From JAAYUD01 sp963676865 (GTDB lineage Bacteria; Bacteroidota; Bacteroidia; Bacteroidales; Bacteroidaceae), in the NCBI GenBank assembly GCA_963676865.2, contig CAXXSS010000004.1, positions 1-64,000 on the forward strand: DNA of 64,000 nt. Direction: 5' to 3'. Under the pieces are notes generated by a model that was not told where the DNA came from, made no database searches, and was given only the letters and a program-made list of their open reading frames with translations. Below, in pieces: positions 51,724 through 60,183 of the stretch. Made by a program: the position numbers and the translations under genes. Within the stretch, counting starts at the first letter, position 1; each line of letters opens with the position of its first letter.

Positions 51724-51832
51724 ATTCTAAAGGCGAACCATAGCAAGTGATATTCAACTTGGGCATGATGGATTGAGAGTCACAGGAATGGCTAAGCTAT
51801 GACATATTCTGCAAGGTAGTATGATAATTATA

Positions 51833-51859
51833 ACTTGAGTTCTTATACCGAACTCAAGT
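51833..51859. terminator. Hairpin between convergent genes
   Basis: ACTTGAGTTC and GAACTCAAGT form a perfect 10-bp stem around 7 bases, between the plus-strand barrel gene and the minus-strand nuclease gene. AT-rich on both sides; could end transcription both ways. Confidence 0.6.
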
Positions 51860-51938
51860 ATCTATATATTATAGTTATTAATGAGGGAAATTTTTTTTAA
51901 TAATAAGCTGTACATCTTATTTATTGATGATGTAAAAA

Positions 51939-53114
51939 CTATTGAGCATTTTTTATACGTAACTCTTCTAATAATTTTGTAACTAATTGCTTAACCTTTT
52001 CTTCTTCGTTAAAACTAAAAACAATTCTTATAGTGTGTACTTGATTATTATCTGGTTCAAAAGATTCCAAAAGATCAATATCATGGAATAATTTTTTTAT
52101 ATTGGCATCTTCATTATCTGGCGCCCAAAAATATATACTATAACCTTTAAGATCGCTTCGAATGTTTAATTTTAAAGATATATTATGGTATGTAAAGTTC
52201 TCAAGAACTAAATCTGCTTTTTGATAAATCCATGGCTTGCTAAATGGTGAGTAATTATTTCTAAAAAAGTCTTCTAATCTAGTTGTCATGTAGAATGGAA
52301 TATCGTTCATCATTTCTACTATTGACTTGGCTGAATTTCTATTATCCTCATTAAGAATAGAATTGTAAAATTTTTCTAATATTATCTTGTCCATGTTATT
52401 TTGATTTAAAAATTTAATAAGTTCTATATAATGTTTTATTACGGATACACTATCAAAGGTTGAAGCTAATGATAGACTAGGCGTTAGCCAAGCGTTTACA
52501 ATATCCAAATGATAAGGGTCGAAAGCCGGCATTATGGTAACAATACTATCAACATGTTCTTTATCAGCAAGTGTCCAGTCTGATTTATCTGGTTTTTTAT
52601 TTTGATCTAATGGGATATATATGATTCTATCTACAATATATCCTTCGCTTTTCATACGATCATAATATCGAGGTATTTGTCTAGCCATATCTCCTGCATT
52701 GTATATTTTATTTTCGATTATAATACAATGCTTACTTTCGTCAGATTTAATAAGAATGTCTATTTTTTCATATTCTCTCAAAACTTGAGAATTGTTGTAA
52801 TCGGTTTTACTTATTCGAATATTTTTGCTACTTTTATTTAATGCATCTATCAAGAAAAATAGAAATAAGGTGCCTTCTTTATGAAGACCTTTGAGATCAA
52901 GAATTTTTCTAAGAATATCTGAATGGAAGTTCTCTCTATAATACAAGTCTGATGCTATAACAAATGGATTAAATCCAATTTCAGGCTTATTCGATTTAGT
53001 CAATTGATAATCAGCCCCTATTTTTTTTGTACTGTCTATAAATTCTTGGGTCGTATTTATATAGGTGTTTATAGATTGTTTCCAATTATTTAAAAAAAGC
53101 AATTCCTTGTTCAT
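51939..53114 (-). CDS. PD-(D/E)XK nuclease superfamily protein
   Basis: 391 residues from the start at 53114 (MNKELLFLNNWKQS); 15 more codons are open upstream. The nuclease core is at about 115-145: EKIDILIKSDE (D) and HCIIIENKIY (E-x-K), with ARQIPRYYDRMKSEGY and IIYIPLDQ after it. Remaining sequence is helical, with an N-terminal segment and a C-terminal beta domain (ISLKLNIRSDLKGYSIYFWA). Such stand-alone nucleases (PDDEXK_20-like) are common in Bacteroidetes accessory regions and may act in defence. AT-rich composition fits an acquired gene. No partner methylase. Confidence 0.75.
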   Translation of the reverse strand: MNKELLFLNNWKQSINTYINTTQEFIDSTKKIGADYQLTKSNKPEIGFNPFVIASDLYYRENFHSDILRKILDLKGLHKEGTLFLFFLIDALNKSSKNIRISKTDYNNSQVLREYEKIDILIKSDESKHCIIIENKIYNAGDMARQIPRYYDRMKSEGYIVDRIIYIPLDQNKKPDKSDWTLADKEHVDSIVTIMPAFDPYHLDIVNAWLTPSLSLASTFDSVSVIKHYIELIKFLNQNNMDKIILEKFYNSILNEDNRNSAKSIVEMMNDIPFYMTTRLEDFFRNNYSPFSKPWIYQKADLVLENFTYHNISLKLNIRSDLKGYSIYFWAPDNEDANIKKLFHDIDLLESFEPDNNQVHTIRIVFSFNEEEKVKQLVTKLLEELRIKNAQ

Positions 53115-53328
53115 AAATTGAAAGAGTTTGAGAAATTCATAAGTAAATATAAGGTTCAACGATAAATAAATATAGATATTTAGCGTGTTGTTAATTTTAA
53201 TCCTTTTTACAACGATACAATATTCATTCTTTTTTTTGATAAAACCAAATAATTATCAAATTATTTAGAAGGCTGCTTTAAATTAAAAAATAATAGAGTG
53301 TGTAACATGTCTTGATACAGCAATTTTG

Positions 53329-53336
53329 TACCTTTG
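53329..53336 (+). promoter_or_regulatory. Candidate -7 element for the isochorismatase gene
   Basis: TACCTTTG matches TAnnTTTG, leaving a leader of about 140 bases before the start at 53484. No good -33 element seen. Confidence 0.4.
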
Positions 53337-53483
53337 CTTTTGTAATAAGGTTGCTTGTTCTATAATTGGAGAATATGTTGAAACACATCACTAGTGAAAG
53401 CGGAACAAAATATACAAGAAACCTTTTTACATCCACTAAATATATAACTAAAATCGTCTGAATAGGATACAAAAACAAAGGAA

Positions 53484-53969
53484 ATGGAAAAGGCATTAGT
53501 AATAATAGATATTCAAAATGATATAACAAAGAATTACAAGGATGTAATCAACAATATAAATAAAGCCATAGATTGGGCAGTTAATAATGATGTTTATGTC
53601 GTTTATATAAGACACGAAAATTTATCAGTTGGCACAAGGACTTTTAAACCCAATACACGCGGCGCTGAATTAGTTTCGGATTTGAAAATAGTATCGGAAT
53701 ATGTTTTCACAAAATACAAAGGGAATGCATTAAGTAGTGAGGGGTTCGCAGACTTTATTGATAAAAACGGAATAGATGAATTTTACATAACAGGAGCAGA
53801 TGCAATTGCTTGTGTCAAATCAACCTGTTATAATTTGAGTAAGGCAAATTATAAAGTGAATGTCTTATCAGATTGCGTTACGAGTTATGATAAAAGGAAG
53901 ATTGACGATATGCTTCATTATTATGAAAGTAAAGGTTGCACAATAATTTGTTTGAATGACCTATTATGA
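53484..53969 (+). CDS. Isochorismatase-like cysteine hydrolase
   Basis: 161 residues. The fold's catalytic triad is visible: D9 in LVIIDIQND, K78 in FTKYKGNAL and C112 in DAIACVKSTCY. This superfamily covers nicotinamidase, isochorismatase and peroxyureidoacrylate hydrolases; the short length and GADAIACVKSTC suggest an unassigned member. Overlaps the YdeI-like gene by 4 bases (ATGA). Confidence 0.85.
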   Translation: MEKALVIIDIQNDITKNYKDVINNINKAIDWAVNNDVYVVYIRHENLSVGTRTFKPNTRGAELVSDLKIVSEYVFTKYKGNALSSEGFADFIDKNGIDEFYITGADAIACVKSTCYNLSKANYKVNVLSDCVTSYDKRKIDDMLHYYESKGCTIICLNDLL

Positions 53970-54535
53970 CAGCAGACAATAGAGTGAAGTACTTTGAAAA
54001 TCGCGAAGATTGGAGGAAGTGGCTGACAGAAAACTTTGAAATCAAAAGCGAAATCTGGTTTGTGTTTCCTTCTAAATCGTCGGGTGAGAAAGGTATTACC
54101 TACAACGATGCCGTTGAAGAAGCTCTTTGCTTCGAGTGGATTGACAGTACGATAAAATCGCTTGATGAAGAACACAAAATTCAGCATTTCACGCCTAGAA
54201 GCCCTAAAAGTACATACTCGCAAGCCAATAAAGAAAGACTAAAATGGCTATTGGAGAATAAAATGATATACCCTCTATTTGAGGATAAAATACGAAAGGT
54301 GTTGGCTGATCCTTTTCTTTTTCCAAATGATATAATTGACAGTCTGAAGGAAGATCAAATAGTATGGCAGAACTATCAACATTTTTCTGATGCATATAAA
54401 CGTATCAGAATTGCATACATTGAAGCTGCAAGGAAACGCCCTGAAGAATTTGAAAAGCGATTAAACAACTTTATCAATAAAACGAAAGAGAATAAAATAA
54501 TAAAAGGGTTTGGTGGCATTGAAAAATACTATTAA
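53966..54535 (+). CDS. YdeI/OmpD-associated family protein
   Basis: 189 residues. Family pattern: YFENREDWRKWLTENFE, EIWFVFPSKSSGEKGITYND, EALCFEWIDSTIKSLDE, FTPRSPKSTYSQANKERLKW, and the helical C-terminus ARKRPEEFEKRLNNFINKTK. YdeI-like proteins protect against antimicrobial peptides or act in unknown stress pathways. Its start overlaps the hydrolase, making a two-gene operon. I have no direct hint of substrate. Confidence 0.85.
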   Translation: MTADNRVKYFENREDWRKWLTENFEIKSEIWFVFPSKSSGEKGITYNDAVEEALCFEWIDSTIKSLDEEHKIQHFTPRSPKSTYSQANKERLKWLLENKMIYPLFEDKIRKVLADPFLFPNDIIDSLKEDQIVWQNYQHFSDAYKRIRIAYIEAARKRPEEFEKRLNNFINKTKENKIIKGFGGIEKYY

Positions 54536-54543
54536 TCTCAGTT

Positions 54544-54750
54544 ATTGCTTCGGTATAACAAATCTGCAAGACGTTGAAAGCCAAAATTGAATTAAACGTA
54601 GTTAGCAATCGCACTTCCTATTCGTTCAAAATTAGTAATCAATATTTACGCCTGTATCTAAACCTCTATTTTGTAGAGAGCTATTTGCTTTTTTGAGTGC
54701 TTTGCCAAAGTTTATTCGGTATTTTATGCTTAGCTCTACTATATTATTGG
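54544..54750. repeat. Direct repeat, left copy (207 bases)
   Basis: Closely matches 56285-56489: both run from ATTGCTT past AATCTGCAAGA, GTTGAAAGCCAA, GTAGTTAGCAATCGCACTT, and the complete 3' end of an outer-membrane protein gene. Roughly nine bases in ten agree by eye. It brackets the AbiEii toxin-antitoxin genes with its partner. Confidence 0.9.
54632..54750 (-). pseudogene. 3' remnant of an outer-membrane protein gene
   Basis: Read leftward it encodes NIVELSIKYRINFGKALKKA then SLQNRGLDTGVNIDY and a stop, nearly identical to the end of the intact protein at 56373-58721. Nothing upstream of it is a receptor. It is therefore a fragment left by duplication and deletion, or by insertion of the toxin-antitoxin genes. 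Confidence 0.85.
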
Positions 54751-54833
54751 CCATTACGATGATAAATAAAAATACAATGAAAGGCTTTTCTTAATAATCC
54801 TTCAGCTATTAAAGTTTGTTTTAGTTATAAATT

Positions 54834-54925
54834 AATCGAACCTTATTTTTCTTATAAAATATGCTTTCAAATATTTGTTTTGAAGTTCGATTTTTACGAA
54901 CTTTACATTTATAATTTAATCGAAC
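54834..54925 (+). promoter_or_regulatory. Repeated AATCGAAC boxes upstream of the toxin-antitoxin pair
   Basis: AATCGAAC at 54834-54841 and 54918-54925, its inverse GTTCGATT at 54885-54892, and ACGAAC at 54896-54901. The last full box ends 7 bases before the antitoxin start. Repeated boxes at a toxin-antitoxin promoter usually serve autoregulation by the antitoxin. Confidence 0.55.
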
Positions 54926-54932
54926 TTGTATT

Positions 54933-55256
54933 ATGTTTGAAGATTGGCAAAAATATCCGCATTGTGAGATATCCCCTGATTTACTTTGGGAATATGATAT
55001 AGCCAGTCCGGAATGGAATTGGAATTATATGTCTGTGCTTGTTGTGCAACGTGTTATTGAGCGGGGCCGGAAAGATGATTATTACGCCATGTTCCAACGT
55101 TATGGAGGATTCGACGAAGTGAGGAAGATCGCAGTCAGAATACCGAAACTTTCTCCTATTGATGCGAATTGGGTATGTTGTCTGTTTGATTTAAAAAAGC
55201 AAGATTTATTATGTTATACTCGGATGTTATCACGGAAGAGACTCTTCAACTGCTAA
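54933..55256 (+). CDS. DUF6922-type putative antitoxin
   Basis: 107 residues. The pattern HCEISPDLLWEYDIASPEWN, then VVQRVIERGRKDDYYAMFQRYG and LLCYTRMLSRKR matches DUF6922 proteins, which precede AbiEii-type nucleotidyltransferases in Bacteroidetes. Its 3' end overlaps the toxin start by 46 bases. It likely binds its own promoter and counteracts the toxin; neither has been shown for this gene. Confidence 0.75.
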   Translation: MFEDWQKYPHCEISPDLLWEYDIASPEWNWNYMSVLVVQRVIERGRKDDYYAMFQRYGGFDEVRKIAVRIPKLSPIDANWVCCLFDLKKQDLLCYTRMLSRKRLFNC

Positions 55257-55888
55257 ACAGGCTGATGTCTGATGAACGAATGTCTTCTTTCTATTTGGTT
55301 GGTGGAACTGCACTATCTATGTACCTCGGACATAGACAAAGTATAGATTTGGATTTGTTTGCCACCAATGATTTTGATTCAAGACAAATGATGGTGTACC
55401 TCAGTGATAGTTATGGCTTTAAGGAGTCTTTTATAAGAAATAATACGCTGAAAGGTAAGATCGGTAGAGTTGATGTAGATTTAATTGCATATAATTATCC
55501 CATGATTAAGCCTTTACACGTAGAAAACGGTTTACGTTTAGCTGGTATGGAAGATATTATAGCAATGAAATTGTCCGCTATCACAGACAATGGTACCAGG
55601 CTGAAAGATTTTGTCGATATTGCTTTTTTATCCACGAAGTTCAGCTTTAATTCAATGCTTTCTTTTTATCTTCAAAAATTCCAGGGGGCTAACGAGTTGT
55701 CTGTTTTCAAAGCTTTGACCTATTTTGATGATATACAAAATGATATTATATCATTAAAGAATGGCATATATGATTGGAAACTGATAGATAAACGGCTTCA
55801 TGAAATGCAGAAACACCCGGAACTTCTCTTTTTCAAACAGTATCCTGTCAATATTCCAGATAATAAGATCGGCCATAAATTAAGATAA
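55211..55888 (+). CDS. AbiEii/AbiGii-type nucleotidyltransferase toxin
   Basis: 225 residues. The polymerase-beta-like core is intact: GGTALSMYLG (G31, G32) and the paired acids D46 and D48 in SIDLDLFA, with a third acid in GRVDVDLIAYNY near residue 80; MEDIIAMKLSAITDNGTRLK and FVDIAFL complete the family pattern. AbiEii enzymes add nucleotides to cellular RNA such as tRNA and stop growth; the AbiE pair gives abortive infection in other hosts. Overlaps the antitoxin by 46 bases. Confidence 0.88.
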   Translation: MLYSDVITEETLQLLNRLMSDERMSSFYLVGGTALSMYLGHRQSIDLDLFATNDFDSRQMMVYLSDSYGFKESFIRNNTLKGKIGRVDVDLIAYNYPMIKPLHVENGLRLAGMEDIIAMKLSAITDNGTRLKDFVDIAFLSTKFSFNSMLSFYLQKFQGANELSVFKALTYFDDIQNDIISLKNGIYDWKLIDKRLHEMQKHPELLFFKQYPVNIPDNKIGHKLR

Positions 55889-55889
55889 T

Positions 55890-56213
55890 ATGAAAAGAAA
55901 ATGCTTTATTCTTGCTTCTACATTATTAGGAATGATATTGCCATTTGGGAATATATGGGGACCATTTTTGGTTAGATGTGATAAGAACTTAAAGAAATAT
56001 AGAAAGTATGTTGTGTGCTATGAAATTGTAGCTACAATAGTATTTTATATAGTAGGGACTATCTTATGGGTAAAAGAATTAGCTTTATTGTCAAAAAATA
56101 TGCCCTTGAATAATACTTACCTTATATATTGGTTAGGACTGTACTACTGTTTGATTATCTTCTTTGCTTTAATCAACGCTATTTATTTGTACTTTAGTAA
56201 AAGAACTGACTAA
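55890..56213 (+). CDS. Small membrane protein beside the toxin
   Basis: 107 residues with three likely spans (about 5-25, 40-62 and 76-100: YIVGTILWV, LGLYYCLIIFFALINAIYLY). No family recognised. It starts 1 base after the toxin stop region and is read in the same direction, so it may belong to the unit. Low sequence complexity makes the call tentative. Confidence 0.5.
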   Translation: MKRKCFILASTLLGMILPFGNIWGPFLVRCDKNLKKYRKYVVCYEIVATIVFYIVGTILWVKELALLSKNMPLNNTYLIYWLGLYYCLIIFFALINAIYLYFSKRTD

Positions 56214-56284
56214 ATAAACGATTCTAAACTGCTCATTGATATTCATAATCATTAGTGTTCACTAAAAAGACTTTAATCCTAATG

Positions 56285-56489
56285 ATTGCTTTCATATAAC
56301 AAATCTGCAAGATGTTGAAAGCCAACATTGAATTAGATGTAGTTAGCAATCGCACTTTCCATTCATTCATGACTAGTAATCAATATTTACGCCTGTATCT
56401 AAACCACTATTTTGTAGAGAACGATTTGCTTTTTTGAGTGCTTTGCCAAAGTTTATACGGTATTTTATGCTTAGCTCTACCATATTGGC
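56285..56489. repeat. Direct repeat, right copy (205 bases)
   Basis: Partner of 54544-54750; its left part is non-coding sequence downstream of the outer-membrane protein gene, its right part the last codons of that gene. Confidence 0.9.
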
Positions 56490-58721
56490 AAAATCTTTTA
56501 TATAATATTCTGTTGATGATGGATTTATTCTTGAAATAGTTCGGGCTTTTTGATAAAATCCTTTTTTAGTGAAAGGATTGATTACACTACAGCCAAAATT
56601 CCATTTTTTCAAATTATATTTCACCCCAATATAGTTATAACGGGGATTGCTGCAGAAAGTGACACCATCAAGATTGTATTGAGGTGATATTGTGTAATTA
56701 GCAAATGCTGTCCAATTTCCCCAATAGGCATTTAAAAATGTTGATATGTAGAAATGAGAATCTTTGCCGGAGTATTCTAAACCTGAAATATTATATTTAT
56801 CCCATCCAGCGGTAGCCGATAAGGTGATGTGCTGGAATAGATTCTGATATCCTAGATTTAATTCCAAATTGATACGTTTATCATAATTTCCGTTTTCGAT
56901 GCGGCGCATAAATTTATTATAATACGGATTTGTTTTATCTGATATAAATTGGTAAGACCATATTATGGGATTTTTTGTGTGGCTATAGCTAGCTTGACTT
57001 GAAGCATATAAATTACCAATATTGTAGTTTAGCGAGATGCGATTTCTCGTCCAAATGCTTGGCTTTATACCGATATTTCCCATTTGAATGGATATATCGT
57101 CTATCGTCTGGACGACTTCTGAAAAATTTGACAAGGAAGGTAAAGATGGATCATACATGAAAAGATAATTGACATTCCAATGCTTGTATAGTGGATAATT
57201 GATCGTAACGATAGCCTTAGGTCTAAAATAAGACTTGCTAATAGACATATCGGCCGAGTGAAAATACTTTGTTCCAATTCCTATAGTATAACTTGTCTTT
57301 TTCCAGTTACCAACTATATTGCTATATAGATACATATTATCTTTTTTCAGTTTATCAGTTATTATATTATTTCCATTTTCAGAGTATCCATTTTGTGCAT
57401 AATTGTGGGTGTAGTTTATCCCGAATTTTGTAGTCATGTTTTTAAATGAAATGGCGTATAAAACTTCACCGCCTGCAACCCAGCTCTTGTTATTAGTTCT
57501 ATTTTCTTGGTTGAAATCTGTTGTGTAATCCATTCCTCTGCTATAATTGCCATTTGAGGTTGATCCGACACCATTTATTTCTATTGATTGCTTGTCTTTA
57601 ATTGTCTTGTGGAAATAGATATTAAGTAAAGGTTTCGTAGATTCAGAATGATTGTTATAATACTTCTCATACGTACTTGATGTTCCATTCATAATCTCTG
57701 TCACGTTGTTGTTTGTCTTGTCTTTTATATTGTGATACCTCAAGCTAAAAGTGGCAGACAACATTGTGTTCGTATCGTGCATATAAGTGTAATCTAACGA
57801 AAAATTATTATCAAAATCTTTAGTGTTAGATGCTAGTCCTTTCTGTTGGCGTATTATAGGCTCTTCTCTTCCTATAAATTCTTCATTGATATTGGTGTAT
57901 TGTTTATTGCTATGACGTAGTATGTTATCATAGCTAAATGTCCATGCTGATTTTTTATGATAATAGGAAGCGCATACTTGTGCATTGTTACGAAACGTTG
58001 TTAAAGAGCTGCTTTGTTGTGCAGAAAAGTCACTACCTTCTTGTGATGGCTTCATTATAAAGTTAATGATGCCGGAAGCACCACGGTCGGCATATCTAAT
58101 ATCGGGGGAATTACGATATTCTATGCGTAATATATTATTTTGATTTAGTGTCAATATTTTAGAAAGTGGTTGTTCTTTGCTATTGATCTGAAATATCGGT
58201 GTGTTTCCATCTATTGTTATAGTCTTTAGCATTTCATTTATTATAAGTCCCGGCATTTTTACTCTCAATTCACTAAGTAAACCCAGAGTCTCGGCTGAGC
58301 GACTTATTTCTTGCTTTGATGGAAGAATAATATATCGATCAGCTTTTTCAATCACTCTTGAGCTGGTAACGGTGACTTCATTAAGAATAATTCCATCTTG
58401 TTTTAATGTTATTATACCAAGGTCCATATCGTTATTGTTATTCGATATTATGGTATATTTTGTTTTATATCCCAAATATGATATTTTCACAATCATATCA
58501 GATATGCTAATATTGGAGAATTTAAAGAAACCTTTATTATCAGTCTCTGATTGTGATAAGATATGAATTGAATCTTTCATTAAGGTTACTTTTGCTCCAA
58601 GAAGAGCATTCTTATTCGTTTCGTCTATTATTCGCCCTGATATATTATACGCCGAAATATCTAACGCAAATACAGTGAAATAGATAGTAATAACGAATGA
58701 TTTTATACAAAGTCTTTTCAT
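56373..58721 (-). CDS. Outer-membrane beta-barrel receptor-like protein
   Basis: 782 residues. Signal peptide (about 1-24, ALDISAYN), CarboxypepD_reg-like domain (about 25-105, NISGRIIDETNKNALLGAKV), a plug-like segment (EVTVTSSRVIEKADRYIILP, LRIEYRNSPDIRYADRGASG), and an OMP_b-brl_3 barrel with tail VELSIKYRINFGKALKKANR. It lacks a proper TonB plug of full receptors. Its 3' end has a truncated copy at 54632-54750. Ligand unknown. Confidence 0.85.
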   Translation of the reverse strand: MKRLCIKSFVITIYFTVFALDISAYNISGRIIDETNKNALLGAKVTLMKDSIHILSQSETDNKGFFKFSNISISDMIVKISYLGYKTKYTIISNNNNDMDLGIITLKQDGIILNEVTVTSSRVIEKADRYIILPSKQEISRSAETLGLLSELRVKMPGLIINEMLKTITIDGNTPIFQINSKEQPLSKILTLNQNNILRIEYRNSPDIRYADRGASGIINFIMKPSQEGSDFSAQQSSSLTTFRNNAQVCASYYHKKSAWTFSYDNILRHSNKQYTNINEEFIGREEPIIRQQKGLASNTKDFDNNFSLDYTYMHDTNTMLSATFSLRYHNIKDKTNNNVTEIMNGTSSTYEKYYNNHSESTKPLLNIYFHKTIKDKQSIEINGVGSTSNGNYSRGMDYTTDFNQENRTNNKSWVAGGEVLYAISFKNMTTKFGINYTHNYAQNGYSENGNNIITDKLKKDNMYLYSNIVGNWKKTSYTIGIGTKYFHSADMSISKSYFRPKAIVTINYPLYKHWNVNYLFMYDPSLPSLSNFSEVVQTIDDISIQMGNIGIKPSIWTRNRISLNYNIGNLYASSQASYSHTKNPIIWSYQFISDKTNPYYNKFMRRIENGNYDKRINLELNLGYQNLFQHITLSATAGWDKYNISGLEYSGKDSHFYISTFLNAYWGNWTAFANYTISPQYNLDGVTFCSNPRYNYIGVKYNLKKWNFGCSVINPFTKKGFYQKARTISRINPSSTEYYIKDFANMVELSIKYRINFGKALKKANRSLQNSGLDTGVNIDY

Positions 58722-59218
58722 TTATATATTAGTATAAGAATCGGAAATATATTTATAGCTTCTGGTTAATGTCTTTCAGAGTCTTCTTTTATATGATAGC
58801 ATCATTAAATAGTATAATGATGTTCAACACTATTTGAATGTTTTTATTAATTAAAATAAATGGAAATATTATATAGATCCTATCTATTTCTAAACATTAA
58901 CCTTTTATTTATGCTCTAATAACCATTTGTCTACTATATATAATATATATTAACTAATATACGGGCGTCTCTTTAATGTTGCGAAATTAAATTGGAGCAA
59001 AACAAGGTTCGGCATTATCTCACTTCCCGAGATAATACCGAATCTATTTGAATCGCTTTATGCCTTTCTTTTTTATCCTGAACTAAAAATGAATGCTTCT
59101 TATGTTTCGAAAAAAAAATGTTGAAACTCTTTCCGTCATATTATTCTATTGACTATGAGCGATATATACAGGTGAGGTCTATTTTTGGGACCTCAAAAAG
59201 GCATCATCTTGCTCATTG
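58722..59218. other. Non-coding gap with two hairpins
   Basis: AT-rich. Holds a hairpin at 59008-59042 (TTCGG.ATTATCTC with GAGATAAT.CCGAA) and a second one at 59173-59195 (TGAGGTC with GACCTCA). The second, 24 bases below the HU-like gene stop, could end its transcription. No supported gene. Confidence 0.6.
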
Positions 59219-59899
59219 TTAGCGTGTTATGAAACACGGATCGTCCGCCTCGCCTATCTCATCACCCGGTATCTGCCGTGTGTATACCGTGTGGAAACTC
59301 CCCGGCGTGGGAAAATAGATGCTGCTGTTGCGTGGACCTTCTCGCTCAAGTAGAGGATATTCTCCGCTGCACAACATTTTGAGACGTCGTACGGCGGTGG
59401 GGCGTGTCAATCCACACAGACTTTCGAACTCCCGGCGAGTGATGAAGGAATGGTCTTTGAAAAAATCAGTTAGCAATGCTTCAATCTCAATGTCCGAATA
59501 TTCTATCGAATGATGTTTGAGGCGGGTGCTCTCGAATTTGGCTTTTCTGTTGATATCGCCAATGAGTTTTTTGCGAGGCCTGAAATAGACGTCGGTCACT
59601 TCGAGGTTGGTCGCGTTTATGGCTTTCCTCTTTATCGCGTTCGGTCCCGAAATTCCTACCGAAAAAGTACCCAGATCGCCCAGTTGCACACTTTCTCCTT
59701 CGGACAGATGGAGTTTGATTTGCGAAACGATTCCGTCCATAATGAGCGATACGTCACCCGGCGTGGCCGATGAAGCATACTCCAAATCATTTTTCAATTG
59801 GTCGTAAGTGATGATTCCTTTGCTTACCGCCCGTGCATGAAAATGGTCGGGCTCTTCTTCTCTGGGAGAAGGTGTTTTGTACACATCGTATTTAATCAT
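59219..59899 (-). CDS. HU-like DNA-binding protein with C-terminal winged helix
   Basis: 226 residues. The N-terminal part (about 1-120) is an HU-like fold: MIKYDVYKTPSPREEEPDHF, AVSKGIITYDQLKNDLEYAS, VQLGDLGTFSVGISGP and the arm region VYFRPRKKLI. The C-terminal third (FITRREFESLCGLTRPTAVR) looks like a winged helix that reads DNA. This two-part protein is a known Bacteroidetes type found next to VapE/DUF3874 genes and capsule loci. Divergent from the VapE gene with a palindromic region between. Confidence 0.75.
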   Translation of the reverse strand: MIKYDVYKTPSPREEEPDHFHARAVSKGIITYDQLKNDLEYASSATPGDVSLIMDGIVSQIKLHLSEGESVQLGDLGTFSVGISGPNAIKRKAINATNLEVTDVYFRPRKKLIGDINRKAKFESTRLKHHSIEYSDIEIEALLTDFFKDHSFITRREFESLCGLTRPTAVRRLKMLCSGEYPLLEREGPRNSSIYFPTPGSFHTVYTRQIPGDEIGEADDPCFITR

Positions 59900-59942
59900 G
59901 GTTATCGTATTTAAGATATTTTTGTTGGTTCATTCAGGTTTT

Positions 59943-60032
59943 GTCGTTCCATATATGTGATTCGATCAACTCACATATATGGAACGATCGACTCACATAT
60001 GTGAGTTGATCGAATCACATATGTGGAACGAC
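59943..60032. repeat. 36-bp inverted repeat between HU-like and VapE genes
   Basis: Arms at 59943-59978 and 59997-60032 match with one mismatch: GTCGTTCCATATATGTGATT, CGATCAACTCACATAT and complement. Within each arm CACATATGTG-like pieces repeat, so several alternative hairpins can form. It lies in the divergent promoter region of two genes. Confidence 0.85.
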
Positions 60033-60123
60033 ATTCTTCTCAGGACAAAGATATAAAATCTTTCTGACATGAACCAACTTTCGTCCGTATGTCTCACAGA
60101 GCTCAGGGGGGTACTTACAGATA

Positions 60124-60156
60124 TTTGGAAAACCCTTTTATCGTGTTATATATTTG
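60124..60156 (+). promoter_or_regulatory. Promoter of the VapE gene
   Basis: TTTG at 60124-60127, 21-nt spacer, TATATTTG at 60149-60156. The -7 box overlaps the first possible ATG of the frame (60154), so translation must start later, at 60184. Confidence 0.65.
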
Positions 60157-60183
60157 CCGAAAATTCATCAAATTAATAACGAT

